Shown here: piece by piece, positions 37,291 through 48,103 of the stretch | Layout: the number at the start of each line of letters is the position of its first letter | How positions within the stretch are numbered: the stretch's first letter is position 1 | Source of the DNA: Inonotus obliquus | Taxonomy: Eukaryota; Basidiomycota; Agaricomycetes; Hymenochaetales; Hymenochaetaceae | Length of the DNA: 64,000 nucleotides | Direction of reading: 5' to 3' | Assembly: GCA_032164295.1 (NCBI GenBank) | Contig: JAJHTX010000002.1 | Span: forward strand, 744,001 to 808,000 | Position numbers and translations under genes: made by a program | Notes under the pieces: model-generated | Seen by the model: only the letters and a program-made list of their open reading frames with translations | Databases searched by the model: none | Told to the model about the DNA's origin: nothing

Positions 37291-39130
37291 ATGACCTGGT
37301 CTCTTACAGCGAGGGCAGCGTTGCAGCGAGCGCGTTACCCAGCGCGAGTTCCGCGCAACTTACTTTCGCGACGAGAGCATACACGAACATTCCTTAACGT
37401 TCTAAAAAAGAAACAACCTGAACCGAAATTTCAGAAGAACGCTCCGCCGCCTCGTCCGGCAGTCCTTGCGCAAGACGACCTCTTCCATCCGTTCTCGAAG
37501 TCTCCGTTTCCTGATTTACAGAAGCGGGCTGAGGCGATAAAGAGTCTTGCACAGTGTCCTGTATGTGCGTCGAGTGTTGAACAGGGCCATCCGCATGCGA
37601 AACGGAGGCATGTTGCTTTTGAGTGTCCTGATTGCGGATGGCCGACGCATTGCTCTGAAGAACATTGGGCCGAGGATAATCATCATCATCGATATTGTGG
37701 GAGGCTACGTGAAGCGAATGAAGATGAACATGATTTGAGGAGCGGGAGGAAGATGAGGGAATTTGAGCTTCCTGGTATGTTGTCTTCACCAACTGTTTTG
37801 CCAAGACGCGTCTGTAAAGTCAGAGAAAACTGAATAAGTGATTTTTTGATACGTAGGACCTATGCAATACGAAGAAGCCGTATCGTTTGCGAATTGGGAT
37901 GTTTTCTGGTATACTCGCGGGTTCCCGTCTATGGATACGGAGCGCATGCGGAGGAATGCTAGCAAGTTACTCACGTATCCTATGACTATCGCCTCGGTCC
38001 TCCATCAAAATAGCGGACTTACTCTGAGCAATCAGCGCGTCACTCCGGAGGGTATCCGTTCGCTTGCAGGTGAGCATGCCTATCACTCACCTCACTTCCT
38101 GGTCAGTCACTCACGAGTATTCTTTAATTTAGCCATTCGATCTACTCTGCACGTCCCGCCCGGTTCCCCAGAAACGGAAGAGGCGGGTGTCGGCAAGCCT
38201 GTCTTCCGCGTCTTCGTCCTCGGGGCGCGTGCAGAGTCCTCTCTTCCGCCGCACGTCTGGGAGCAGCTCAGTTTACTGTTCCCATCGGTGTCTCTTCAGG
38301 TACTTTTCATCGGTCCGCAAGTTTCCTTGCCGAAGAAAGAGGACATGGAAAAGTTGCGTTCAAAGCATACGCAGACCGAGGCGTCAGCCAAGGCGGAGTC
38401 ACAAGCGGAGTCGGAACCTCTGTCTTCCTCCCCAGCTGGGGCAGCCGCGGATAATGTCAAGAATGAGAGCGACGAAGCCAAGACCGAGGCTACGAACTCT
38501 GAGCACGACGCCTCCGAATCTTCCAAACCCGAGGCTTCATCCAATTCCTCCAGTTCATCCTACCTGCCCAACGTCTACCAGCCACCCACACCAGCTCCAA
38601 TCCCAGTCTACAGCCGCACACGCTCCTCCGTCTCCGTCTACGGCGCCCCATCCTACACTCTCCCTTTCGCACCTCGAATCTCTCTCACAGGTATCCAAGC
38701 CAAATACACCGATATCCATCCCCAGCTCTTCGACTCCCTCGACCCCTACACAGACGTCTTCTTCTTCTTCTGTCCCGGATTCGGATTCCCAAGTCCCTCA
38801 AGCTCATTATCCCCCTCCGGCCAACCAATACTCCAAATCAACTCCTTAGAAGAATGGGGAGGAACGTTACAATTACTCTTACAGAGTAAATGTTCGATAT
38901 TCGTTACTGGGTTTAGTCCGGCGGATGTAGAACGTGATGTTCGATCGCTTGCTACGGCTGAAGGTGTAGCGGGTGAGTTTGATTGGGTTGTTACGCCTGG
39001 TGAGAATCCGTTTGGGAGCGAGAAGTGGGAAGTTGCGGATTTTGATCCGCGTGTTATGGTTAAGACGAATTGGGGGATTTGGGGGATTAGAGGGAAGAGG
39101 AGGGATATTAAGGAGTGGGGGCAACGGTGA
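37291..39130 (+). CDS. MSS51: Mss51-like mitochondrial translational activator (zinc finger)
   Basis: In yeast, Mss51 activates COX1 mRNA translation and couples it to complex IV assembly. Exon 1 (37291-37774) encodes a basic, Arg-rich presequence (MTWSLTARAALQRARYPARV), then DDLFHPFSKSPFPDLQKRAE and the Mss51 zinc finger. The Cys/His pairs are CPVC, HVAFECPDCGWPTHCSEEHW and HHRYC, followed by LREANEDEHDLRSGR and FELPG. After an intron (37775-37856), PMQYEEAVSFANWDVFWYTR and a C-terminal domain follow (FRVFVLGARAESSLPPHVWE, DVFFFFCPGFGFPSP, VTPGENPFGSEKWE). It ends at TGA 39130. A second intron (38070-38132) is 63 nt and stop-free. An acidic/Ser-rich insertion (about 38340-38560), with KAESQAESEPL-like text, enlarges the domain. 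Confidence 0.92.
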
Positions 39131-39580
39131 TGGGCTTTGTTTATTGTCTTCGTACTTCAGAGAAAAGGTTAGCTATGCTACGTCTTATTTGTTTGTTAGA
39201 AAGAAACATCCCCTGGTTTTATTTTGACCTTCCCCAGTCTCAAAGTGATTTAACGAGTTCGACTAACACACGTATATATATTACACTTTATACTACGGAA
39301 CTATCATGCTACAAACGGGTAATTTTAGCGGCGTCGAAGTTAAGGGAAATCATATTCAATCCGCCATACATCTCGTCAACACACAAGAAGCAAGCAGAAA
39401 GACAAAAGCAAATGGATATATGCAGCCTGAAAGTAATGAATATTGAGATAAATGGTACTTTTTATCATCAGCGGTAGCAGTGAGGAGTTAGATGGAGAGA
39501 AGGAAAGACCAACGAACCGCAAAAAGATAACCAACTTAAAGAAATACGTAACGAAAAGAAAAAGGGATAAAAGAGAAAAA

Positions 39581-40823
39581 TCAAGCAGACTTTTCTGGCG
39601 GTTCATCCATTGCCGCTTCAGCAGCTTCTTTAACAGTCTTCTTCGTCTCAGCAGCAGCAGTCAAAACCGCCACTGCATCACGAGACTGAGATGGGACCGA
39701 GTCCGACGTAGGAAGAGTAGAACGAGGCTTAACGGAAGGAAACATCTCCCTAACCGATCTTTCCAAAGTCGGCCACATCTCATCACTCGTCTCACCCGCC
39801 AACCTCAATATCCTCAACCCCATTCCCATCCCATTCTGAACCGAATCCTGCTCAGCACGAGCAGTATAATAACCCAAAAGCGGGGAAGAAGTTCTTTCGT
39901 ATGATTTTAAACGACGAGAGTAGACCTCTGGTTTATCGTCTGGACGTTGGACTAATGGGTCGCCTGTTAAGTCGTCTTTGCCTGGTATACGAGGTGGGTT
40001 GAAATGGGTGTTGTAGACTCGACCTGATGGAGGGTGGATGAAACGTCCTGCTATACGGGCGTGGAGGATGTGTTCGGGGACGGTGAGGGTTACGAGGAGA
40101 GTTAGTGGAATACGTGCGGTGCTATATTTGGTGAAGCGGAGATACGCGCGAGTGAGAGATTGTAATACCATATGATTCTGTAAGGCTTACCGTAAATGTG
40201 CATCGAGAAGCTCGCCTTGACCGATTGTCCTCGGAAAGCCGTCAAGAATCCAGTGCTTATCATGCAAACGTTGCAGCTTGGAAGTCAGGATTTGTAGCAT
40301 CAACTCATCCGGCAGTAGATCCCCTCGTGCGACAATTTCCTCGGCCTGTCTCCCGACTTCGGTTCTACAAATAGAAGAAAATAAAGTCAATTAGGCTGAG
40401 TAACAAAATTCAAATGAACTGACTTCTGAGCGATATGTTGACGAAGCAAATCGCCTGTCGAGATAGAGACAATATCAAACTTCTTTACAAGGCGTTCAGT
40501 CAACGTTCCCTATAATAACATAACAATAATAGCGGTGATCAGCACAACTCTGAGAATATCACTGAGAAGTTGATCATGTATCAAAGCACCTTTCCCGCAC
40601 CAGGCTTTCCAAACATAACCATACGTAACATCCCACTTTCGTTTGCGTTCGTCTCACCATGAGCCGCTGCGTTTGCGTGGGTGTTTAAAGTGAACGATAG
40701 AGCCTTGGATGATGTAGTGGATCCTGTGAAGGTTCGTAAACTCCCCGAGGGCTTGTGAAAAACAAGACGGGAGCGCGTGTGACTATGCGTTTTCGCGGAG
40801 TTAAGCAGTAGAGTTGTGGACAT
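39581..40823 (-). CDS. Adenylate kinase, mitochondrial (ADK2/AK3 type)
   Basis: Adenylate kinases interconvert ATP or GTP plus AMP and two nucleoside diphosphates. The start at 40823 gives MSTTLLLNSAKTHSHTRSRL, a Ser/Arg-rich mitochondrial presequence of about 65 residues. Then come MLRMVMFGKPGAGKGTL (the P-loop is split by an intron after GAGK), LVKKFDIVSISTGDLLRQHI (AMP site) and GRQAEEIVARGDLLPDELM. The lid/NMP hinge sequence HWILDGFPRTIGQGELLD follows. The lid domain is RFIHPPSGRVYNTHFNPPRI, then DDLTGDPLVQRPDDKPEV, without zinc Cys, as in AK2/AK3. The C-terminus is extended by about 75 residues rich in Ser, Lys and Glu, ending PEKSA at 39581. Whether ATP or GTP is preferred cannot be decided. 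Confidence 0.92.
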
Positions 40824-41030
40824 CGTCGTCGGTCGAGTTTAGAACACTACAACACCAGATACTTGACGAGCTTGACAGCTTGACTCCGAAGGAGTAAAGA
40901 GAGGGGAGGGGTAAGTCGGATGAACGGTAAGCAACTGTATTTAAAGACGGAATATTAGCAATCCGCGGTTGCGGTTGAGTAAAGCAGGGTCGGATGACTC
41001 TGGGAAAAGTTTGGGGAGAATGAAACACTG

Positions 41031-41165
41031 TTACGTACCACCGCCTTCCACTTCCGCTTCACTCGGCTCCGGTGGCCTCTCCCTGAGTCGGTAGACAAAC
41101 ACAGCGACGAGGAGGGCGACCCAACACGATGTAAGGAGCAGGGGGCCGAATGGTGGAGCTCCCAT
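41031..41165 (-). CDS. Candidate 44-residue single-pass membrane microprotein
   Basis: An ATG at 41165 (context GGGTCATGG) opens 44 codons: MGAPPFGPLLLTSCW, a hydrophobic helix (VALLVAVFVY), then RLRERPPEPSEAEVEGGGT with TAA at 41031-41033. One helix of about 20 residues followed by a positive and then acidic tail gives N-out topology by the positive-inside rule. A GTACGT overlapping the stop could act as a donor and extend the protein. I do not recognise a family. It sits between the adenylate kinase promoter and the U6 gene. Tiny tail-anchored subunits of mitochondrial or ER complexes look like this, but the function is unknown. Confidence 0.4.
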   Translation of the reverse strand: MGAPPFGPLLLTSCWVALLVAVFVYRLRERPPEPSEAEVEGGGT

Positions 41166-41491
41166 GACCCGCGGACGGTGATTGAAAATCATCGCTAAAT
41201 TCACTAACTACAAAAACTCTATCTGCGGCCGTACTCCTATTTACTTATTTTTCACATTTTCTTCATATTTTTGTCACCAGAAAATTCAAGCAATCAAGTT
41301 CAAGTTTACAAGAATAAACCTTTACAAGACGCCAGTATGTCTGAATCTGAAAAAGTTCAGCCGAGTCCCGCACGTGAGTCCAATCTCCTGTGTCCGTGTC
41401 ACACATCGTGACACCGTGACATAAGCTAACCCGGCGACTGACAAAAACCCAAACACAACGTGACGTCCATCCCAAAAAGGTAAGGAATAAT

Positions 41492-41515
41492 GTCCCCTTC
41501 GGGGTGACATACGAA

Positions 41516-41546
<31 letters not shown>

Positions 41547-41570
41547 GGCCCCTGCACAAGGATGACACGC
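41492..41570 (+). ncRNA. U6 spliceosomal RNA (5' and catalytic core)
   Basis: U6 RNA forms the catalytic centre of the spliceosome. The core is unmistakable: a 5' GUCCCC-UUCG-GGGUGAC hairpin, then AAAAAATTGGAACGATACA, the ACAGAGA box with AGATTAGCATGGCCCCTG, and CAAGGATGACACGC, the internal stem-loop 3' side. After CACGC the sequence reads TTTTCAGAGTGGAAT, then a TGCAC-TTCG-GTGCA hairpin, then T-rich DNA ending CTTTTCTTTTTT at about 41615-41626. The usual AAATTCGTGAAGCG-like tail is not seen. The true 3' end is either at the first T4 or at the T6, about 135 nt from the start. No clear TATA box at -30 was found. It is either the functional gene with a divergent tail or a copy with a replaced 3' end. 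Confidence 0.85.
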
Positions 41571-42156
41571 TTTTCAGAGTGGAATGCACTTCGGTGCACA
41601 ATATTTATTGCTATTCTTTTCTTTTTTGCTCACTTCTCATTCAGGTTTATGACTTTAATATTCTTTTCCTTAATGGGATGGATGAGTGGTACTTCCGATA
41701 TTCACGTTCAGCCACGCAATCTATAGGAGAATAACCAAGAGCCCGGATCCATATGAATGATAGCCAGATGGTATTATAAGCAAATCAGCAACACGCTTCG
41801 CGGGAAGACGTTCCGGATATCGTTGGATACTCGGGCGCCCCCCTCCCATGCCCTTCCCTACCTCGGTGATATTCCTCGTGAAACGATGCCAAGGACAGTA
41901 ATGATATGAAGCGGGACTCGGAGACTGACAAGAATTCCTCTATCGAACGATGAGTAGATCTCCCGTCTCCGCCGAAAAGACATGGAAGGAAAATAAGAAG
42001 ATTACGGTGATAAAGTCGTGATTTCGTTGGGTGGAGAGTGGATGGATCTTGCATTCCAAGTACTGGCGACTCACAGGAATTGAACCTGATCGCCAGCGGG
42101 GTTTGGGGCTTACCAGTCGCTTCGGATCTCGACTCCAGGATCCGAGAGTCCGATCC

Positions 42157-42222
42157 ATGGTGAATGGTGAATGGTGAATGGTGAATCGTGTAACGACGAC
42201 GACGACGGCGGCGGCGGCGGCG
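42157..42222. repeat. (ATGGTGA)4 followed by (ACG)n/(GCG)n
   Basis: Four exact copies of ATGGTGA occupy 42157-42184. A short gap is followed by (ACG)4-5 merging into (GCG)5 at 42193-42222. They are close to the B-box-like remnant. Confidence 0.9.
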
Positions 42223-42406
42223 AAGGTCCAGAGAGATCCAATCATCTAACCGACTAGACTGGTATAATGATGGAAAATCCTATTTAGAATTAGGCGCCCA
42301 GGCCCGGGGAATAACGGCATACCGAGGAACGAGGAACGAGTCCGAGGCGGAGAACACCGATTCGGATATTCCAACATGCAATTATGCAAGTACAGCTGGT
42401 AAAATT

Positions 42407-42439
42407 ACTGGTACTGGTACTGGTACTGGTACTGGTACT
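42407..42439. repeat. (ACTGGT)5.5 microsatellite
   Basis: Five and a half perfect hexamer units form a direct array. Confidence 0.9.
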
Positions 42440-42552
42440 AGTTGTTGGCAGTGCGTTTGCGGATCGCGGAACAAATTAATCTACTATCGTTGGTCCTGAT
42501 CTCAGATATCATATTATTATTATGATTCTCTCAAGCTTCCCGTCGTGGTCGT

Positions 42553-42580
42553 GGGCACTGGGCACTGGGCACTGGGCACT
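42553..42580. repeat. (GGGCACT)4 microsatellite
   Basis: Four perfect heptamer units form a direct array, about 110 bp from the previous one. Confidence 0.9.
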
Positions 42581-43451
42581 GTGTCGTAGCTCCAACTCCA
42601 CATCGAAAATCATTCCTGTAATATCGTGAGTTATTCCATTCTTTCCATTATTCCAAGTCCATTATGATCATGATGCGCAGTGCGCAGGCTGAAGTATGAA
42701 CTGGAGGCCCAAACCCGGAGGGATCCGACCCACCGTCAATCCATCATTACTTCCTATTTACTTCCTTCAATCCATCGCCGCATCACCGCATCATCCATCA
42801 CCCCATTACCCATCATCCTTACGACCAAAATTCCTTCTCAATCGACAATCGACGACGACATACCCTTTCACACTAGAAATGTGACAACTTGGAAAACATC
42901 TGGCGGGAGGAAGGACCCTTGTCTGAGGTCGGAGGTCCTTGTGTACCGAACCATTTTGACTTATTTGGAGAATCGGTTAGTGGGGGTTGAGTTTGAATGG
43001 ATTCGGAAGAATAATTTTTATTTTACATTCTTCGGGATTATAATACATACATGCGTACTGTTCCGCGTGTATCGTTATACGCTCACGAGATCGTTTCGTT
43101 CCCCGCCGGGTGCGAGCGCCCGACGTCGCGTCGGAGAAATTTGCTGGGGAGAATCGAACAGAACTATAGAAACTTCGACGCGGGGGAAGTACCGAGGAGT
43201 TGAACCGTTTGTTCAAACGAGGAGAATTATGAGCGGGGATGATTATCCATTATCAACCAAGTATCTACCTGATATAATACATAAATACACAGTTACTTCT
43301 AATGTAATGTACAAGGGTTTGAAATGCGAGTGCAGATGCAGATGAATGCTTCGAGAATTGTTACAATTGTATCAAACACAAACTGCAAATCAGTTGGGGG
43401 AAGGGTGTAACAAACCGTCCGAGAATGATGCAAGATGAGTACGCTAAACCA

Positions 43452-44975
43452 TCATCGTTTCCTATCCCTCTCATTTTGTTCTTTCCGAGCCTTTTCAACC
43501 TCCCACTTCATCATCCGTCTCTTCCTCTTCTTACCAGGACCTTTACACACCCCTCCAGCAAGATGCCTAATCAACGCATCACTTCTACAAAACTCAGTCT
43601 CACAAACTTCACAAACATGGAAGTCTCTCAGCTGATGAATAGCTGAAAGGTGGCGTTTAAGATCATGTGAGCGTTTGAAACCTGTGTTCATACACAGGTC
43701 GCAATCGAGTGGTGAAAATATGAGGGTCCGATTTGAGAGGTCGAGGTCGAGGCCAGGGAACGTGTAGCGACCGCCTTCGTGATTGCTTGATTGAGAGATA
43801 GAAGCCAACCAAACATTCTCGTCTGCCGTATCACTACTAAAATCGCCCTTGCGTCTCCTCGATTTTGTCTTTGACACAACCTCACCTGACTTCTTTCTTG
43901 ACCGAGAGCTTTTCGATGCAGGAGAGGAGCCCATCCGCCACTTGAGTTGTAGCGGTTTGTCTTTAGTCTCCGCATCAGAGAGAGCTTTCAAACGCTGCAT
44001 CGATACAACAGCCGCGCGCCTACGACCCAAATCGAATGAGACTCTATCGGGTTCGTATCCATCGCATTGCACGAATCCTGTGACTGGCGTTGAAGCAGAA
44101 ACAAAATTTGGTAAGACGTGGGATTCAAGTCCTTGCTGGTGTTCAGTACGAATGACTCCTTCTGAGAAAGGCTGTGCTCGTATAAGAAACTAACCACGCC
44201 GGACCAGAGGCGTGTTACCCACCTGTTCAAACGTAATGTCCAAACCACTGGCATCCCAGTTCGTCCATGGTGTCATCGGAATTGGTCCATCACACTCGGA
44301 TTCAGCTTTCATGTTGATAAAATCCACTTGCGCACGGTCGGCGAAACCTTGAAAGTCTGGAAGTTCCCGGAAACCACGTAGTGGTGACAAAAGAGGCGAG
44401 TTCATGACGGAGGGCGAGCCGGTGGCTCCGTGGTATGGATCACTGGTATGATCCGCAGGAGAGTCAGAATTCGCTGAATTCGAACTTCTTGGCGGCGACA
44501 TTGGTAGGACAGAGTAAGGAGGCGGAGGTGAGGGTTGATTGCTTGATGCCGAATCCATTTCCACGTTAATAGCCTGGCTATATCGTTCGTCATCGTGTTG
44601 GCGCAATTCTGGCGAGACCAGACTTTCCGAACTGGTAGACGTAAAAGAGATGGGCGACACAGAAGGGGAGGGGTAGATAGACGAATTAGGTGACGACCAC
44701 TCTGAGAAGTCCGACAAACAAGGAGACGCAAGTGGACCAAGTGAAAACCCAATGCTTCCAAACCATTCATCGTCCTCAACTCCTGAGATGACCGGATTGT
44801 ATTTGCAATTATTGGAAGTCAAGGTGGGGGCGTCGTCGACGTTCATTGCAATATTAAAATCGCTGCCAGGTTCGTCGTTGCTGGGTGTCAACATTGTATT
44901 TGGGTTTCCCCTCGCTGTGAAAGGCTTCTTAATTGCCCAATTGTCGTAGAGCAAAGCCGTGTATGTATCAAACAT
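43452..44975 (-). CDS. C2H2 zinc-finger protein, probable transcription factor
   Basis: The start at 44975 gives MFDTYTALLYDNWAIKKPF. Exon 1 (to about 44195) is a Ser/Pro/Asp-rich, probably disordered region of about 260 residues (PSPSVSPISFTSTSSESL, SNQPSPPPPYSVLPMSPP), typical of an activation domain. A GTTAGT...CAG intron of about 36-40 nt joins VRR to EGVIRTEHQQGLES. Exon 2 has a basic region (SSRSRKKSGEVV, KTKSRRRKG), then two C2H2 fingers near the C-terminus. The first reads CDLCMNTGFKRSHDLKRHL followed by SAIH. The second reads CEVCETEFCRSDALIRHL followed by AGGVC, where the last His is replaced by Cys (C2HC). A basic tail (GPGKKRKRRMMKW, RDRKR) ends at 43452. Targets are unknown. Confidence 0.85.
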
Positions 44976-45558
44976 GGTAGTCTCCGAGGAGGGTGTGTTC
45001 TACAGCGTTGGCCCCAGAACGATTCGTGCAGAGGTAGAAATGCGAGGGACAAGAAAAGGAGGTATTAAGCCAACAAGCATGCATGGGCGTCTAGCTTTTA
45101 TATGGACCCTAAACAAACAATAGCACGTAAGCAGGACCAATAATTAAGAAGCGACGTGTTTTTCTGATCGTGGCAGGTCAGCCACTGTCACCCAATGTCT
45201 GGAACGAGTATAAAGCACAAGAAGCACGGCTCGGGCCGAACATTTCCATCCACTTGCTCAAGACGGAGAGGCCAGTGTATTTGTCCGGACAACCCGTGGC
45301 CAGTTGCCGTCTGTTGCCGTGCATCGAGATCAGAGATCAGAGATAGACAAAGGGAACTAGAACCTAGCGATGTGTCAAGGTTAAGGTTCGGCTTCTGTAC
45401 CAACTCAATTATCGATTAGCTAGTAAAGGGAATAAATACTGGTGCTGATCCCGCCAATAACGTCGATTAAACAAGGAAAAAATGTATAGATAGGTCGAGC
45501 ATGGAGGTAATATGCAAATGCACATTACCTTCGCCCATAGCAGTGGCAGTTCATCTGA
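44976..45558. other. Spacer upstream of the zinc-finger gene
   Basis: No gene is supported. The left part should hold the zinc-finger promoter; the right edge is the CMR1 3' end. Nothing else was recognised. Confidence 0.5.
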
Positions 45559-47900
45559 TCATTCGGATAGATTACCTGGAGCCCATAGAACGCATCGGCC
45601 GCTGGCGTTTCCCGAAGCGGCACGCTCGACTATACTGGGATGAGAGCAATTGACTGCTTGAACTGCAGAAATTCTGTAGACAAAGTGAGTTGAAGTTTTG
45701 TCTTCATACACGGCATCAGCGGTAAACCACGTACTTGTTTCTATCAGCTAGCCGGGCCAGAAGATCACCCTATAGAATAATCATGAACTTTTGCGGTAAT
45801 TGATATCAGATCTGCAAGATCCAACCTTGCCACTATAAATATCGAGGGAGTGCTTCAAGTTTCCAACCTAAGATTTTTTGAAATTCAGTGGAAGCACCTA
45901 GAGAAAGAAGCGAAGGAACTAACCGTGAAGTGGGGATATACGTCAGGGTTCGGTGACCACTGCGTTTTGAAAATCGTTACCCATCGTCCCTGATCGACGA
46001 TAAATCAAATAAATCAGTGAATTGCATGTACGACCGTATGGAAATATGGCTGAGATATTCATATGGGTCCCTAGCAGGGCCTCGGTCAGCTTTCTCGGTA
46101 AATTCGCACTTACAGTCTGACAATCGTGTTTGATGGAACAAAAGGGCTTGAAGGAGCGGAAGGCGCCTCCTTTTTTCAGTTGTTCATGCACGTCCCAAAC
46201 TAGCAAAAGGAAATAAAGGGACAAGCCACCCATGAGTATCAGTCACATTTCCAGATGTCGGTGGAATGGAAGTGATGGAACAAGAGATCACGATAACAAC
46301 AGAATGAAGGGGCATACTTCTTAGGTTATCGTCATAGCAAGTACTGACGATGCTTCTCCCTCTTGGGTCCCAGTACGCGGCACTGACCGACTTGTTATGT
46401 GGCCACTCGGCTAGTAGGGTATCCTTTCCCCACGGAGAGGTGAAGAACTTTTGCGTCTCATCAGGGTCGTAGTACCTTGGATAATCGCTATTCACCAGCA
46501 TGTTGACAGGGACGCCTCTTAACTTCCGAGCATCCCAGATTCTAAGACGGTTGTTATTGAGCGAGAAGAGACACAAGAAAGAACACCCACGTCATCTTTC
46601 TACTGTTTGAAGCAACCAGCAACTTGTCTGGGTCGGACGGGTTCACGCTAACGCAACCTATTTTCTGTTCCGACAGGAACCACCGACGTGCTTTCGATCT
46701 ATCTTCACGCATGTCGAGGTGGGTCAAGCCGCCTTCTGCGTCTGAGATCCACAACTCGTTCCCTGATGGAGGCAAGTCGAAGCTTGAGATGAGCACGCTG
46801 TCCATGGCGAAGACTTCGCGAGATACACCAGTGGTGAAGGATGTATTGCGGATCGTACAGTCATACGCGCTCGTGATGACCTACAGACACGCCGAGTCAG
46901 CTAGCACAAACTTAAAACGAGCTGGGTCAAACGTACGCTGTGGGAATCGATCGGGTCAAACTTGATGCATGATATAGAGGACTTCGCCGTTGCCGGCCAG
47001 TGTGGTTGGAATCGCCAGTACTTCCCACCTTCTCGATCGTCAACCGATGGCACGTCTCCGTCCTCTCCGGGAACTTCGTCAGGAGGAGCCCGTGCATCCC
47101 AAATCCCAAGCTGACCGTGCTTGTCTCCGAAGAAGATAAGATCCTTCGTTTTCTCCGGGTAATACGCAGAACTATAGATACGGTCTTGGGTGACTTTAGC
47201 ACGGCTGACGACCTTCAAGTTCTGTAAGCTTTCTCGTAGCCGCTCAATTTCTTCTTTTTCTCGCTTTTCCTCTTCGAAGACGAACGCGTCTCGGTCCGCA
47301 ATCTGACGTGGTTGTGGCTCTTGGACAATCGACTGCAGGGTGGCATTTAGGGCCGTCTTCTCCTCTTCGGTGATTTCTTCGAGCTCTGTTAACGTTGATA
47401 AATCAAGATCCTGGTGTCTAGGCTTCTTAGCCTGTCTTGCTCGTTCTTCAGCTTCTAGCCGCTCTTGCTTTTGCTGCTGACGTCTCAGCTCCTCTTCCGC
47501 CTTGCGAAAAGAAAGGGATAAGAGGGGGAGTTGAGCATAAAAAAATAATTCATAATGCATTCAGTGCATACCTCTCGCTTCCGTCTCTTCGACGGACTCT
47601 CATTCGGGTCAATGACGGCCCTTCGGAGACGAAGAGATTGCCGCCGCGGTTCCAAATCCATAGTCTTCTCCCGCTTAACTCTCTTCGCAGGTTGTATAGG
47701 TTTCGCCTTCCTCTCCTTCTCCATTTCGCGTTTACGCGACAAGATGTTTGTTGCCGCTTCCTTGAGATCAAGAGACTCGAGAAGGGCCTGGTTCCGGGCG
47801 ATGTTAGCTTGCCGCTCAAGCTCACTGTACGAGTTCATCATGATTAGCAGTTCCGATCTAAGAATACCACAGTTACGTACTATTCTGTTAATTTCGGCAT
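45559..47900 (-). CDS. CMR1: DNA damage-binding WD40 protein Cmr1
   Basis: Cmr1 (yeast YDL156W) is a nuclear WD-repeat protein that binds DNA and accumulates in foci after replication stress. The start at 47900: ATGCCGAAATTAACAGAATA joins across an intron to TGAGCTTGAG, giving MPKLTEYELERQANIARNQA, as in the family. A basic/coiled region follows (ATNILSRKREMEKERKAK, PSKRRKRE, AEEELRRQQQKQERLEAEE). The WD part then has RIYSSAYYPEKTKDLIFFGD, GQLGIWDARAPPDE, ISCIKFDP, a MTLRIWDARKL repeat, KSVSAAYWDPRGRSIVSTC and IWDVHEQL. It continues through WVTIFKTQWSPNPDVYPHF. Three small exons complete VGNLKHSLDIYSGKGDLLAR, DRNKISAVQAV and the conserved end SIVERAASGNASGRCVLWAP, then GNLSE and TGA at 45559. 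It is divergent from twinfilin. Confidence 0.92.
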
Positions 47901-48103
47901 GATGGGGGTCCTGGACGAGTCGGTGCTAAGATAAAAGTCGGAAATCCAATCCACGCTTGGTCAATGGTCACGACCACGCCATGTCACGGATTCGTCACAC
48001 TTCTTTCGTCACACCAGATTAGACGCGGTGCCAAAGTAGACCAAACATTGGTGATCCCGGGCGCTGATTTGGATTGATATCCATCCATCCTCACTGAACA
48101 TTC
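47901..48103. promoter_or_regulatory. Divergent CMR1/twinfilin promoter
   Basis: Only 203 bp separate the two start codons. CGTCACAC occurs twice in direct orientation (47993-48000 and 48007-48014). Each contains CGTCA, a CRE/ATF half-site, which could be a bZIP site. Confidence 0.4.

Larger units (their letters stand above)
41627..43451. other. Gene-free stretch with microsatellites
   Basis: I see no supported gene. A plus-strand open frame at 42680-43345 has no ATG near its 5' end. GGTTCAATTCC, a good tRNA B-box match, occurs on the minus strand at about 42073-42083, but the flanks do not fold as a tRNA. Four simple-sequence arrays lie within 42157-42580. Confidence 0.55.

Noticed and set aside
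42061..42145. tRNA-like sequence (B box GGTTCAATTCC, minus strand)
   Set aside because: The T stem has a mismatch, the acceptor arm cannot pair with a 5' partner at the right distance, and no anticodon arm fits between. At best a degenerate remnant.
42680..43345. 221-codon plus-strand open frame
   Set aside because: The first codon is GTG, an in-frame stop lies three codons upstream, and the first ATG occurs only near the end (before SGDDYPL). No domain is recognisable, and the region is made of spacer and microsatellite sequence.
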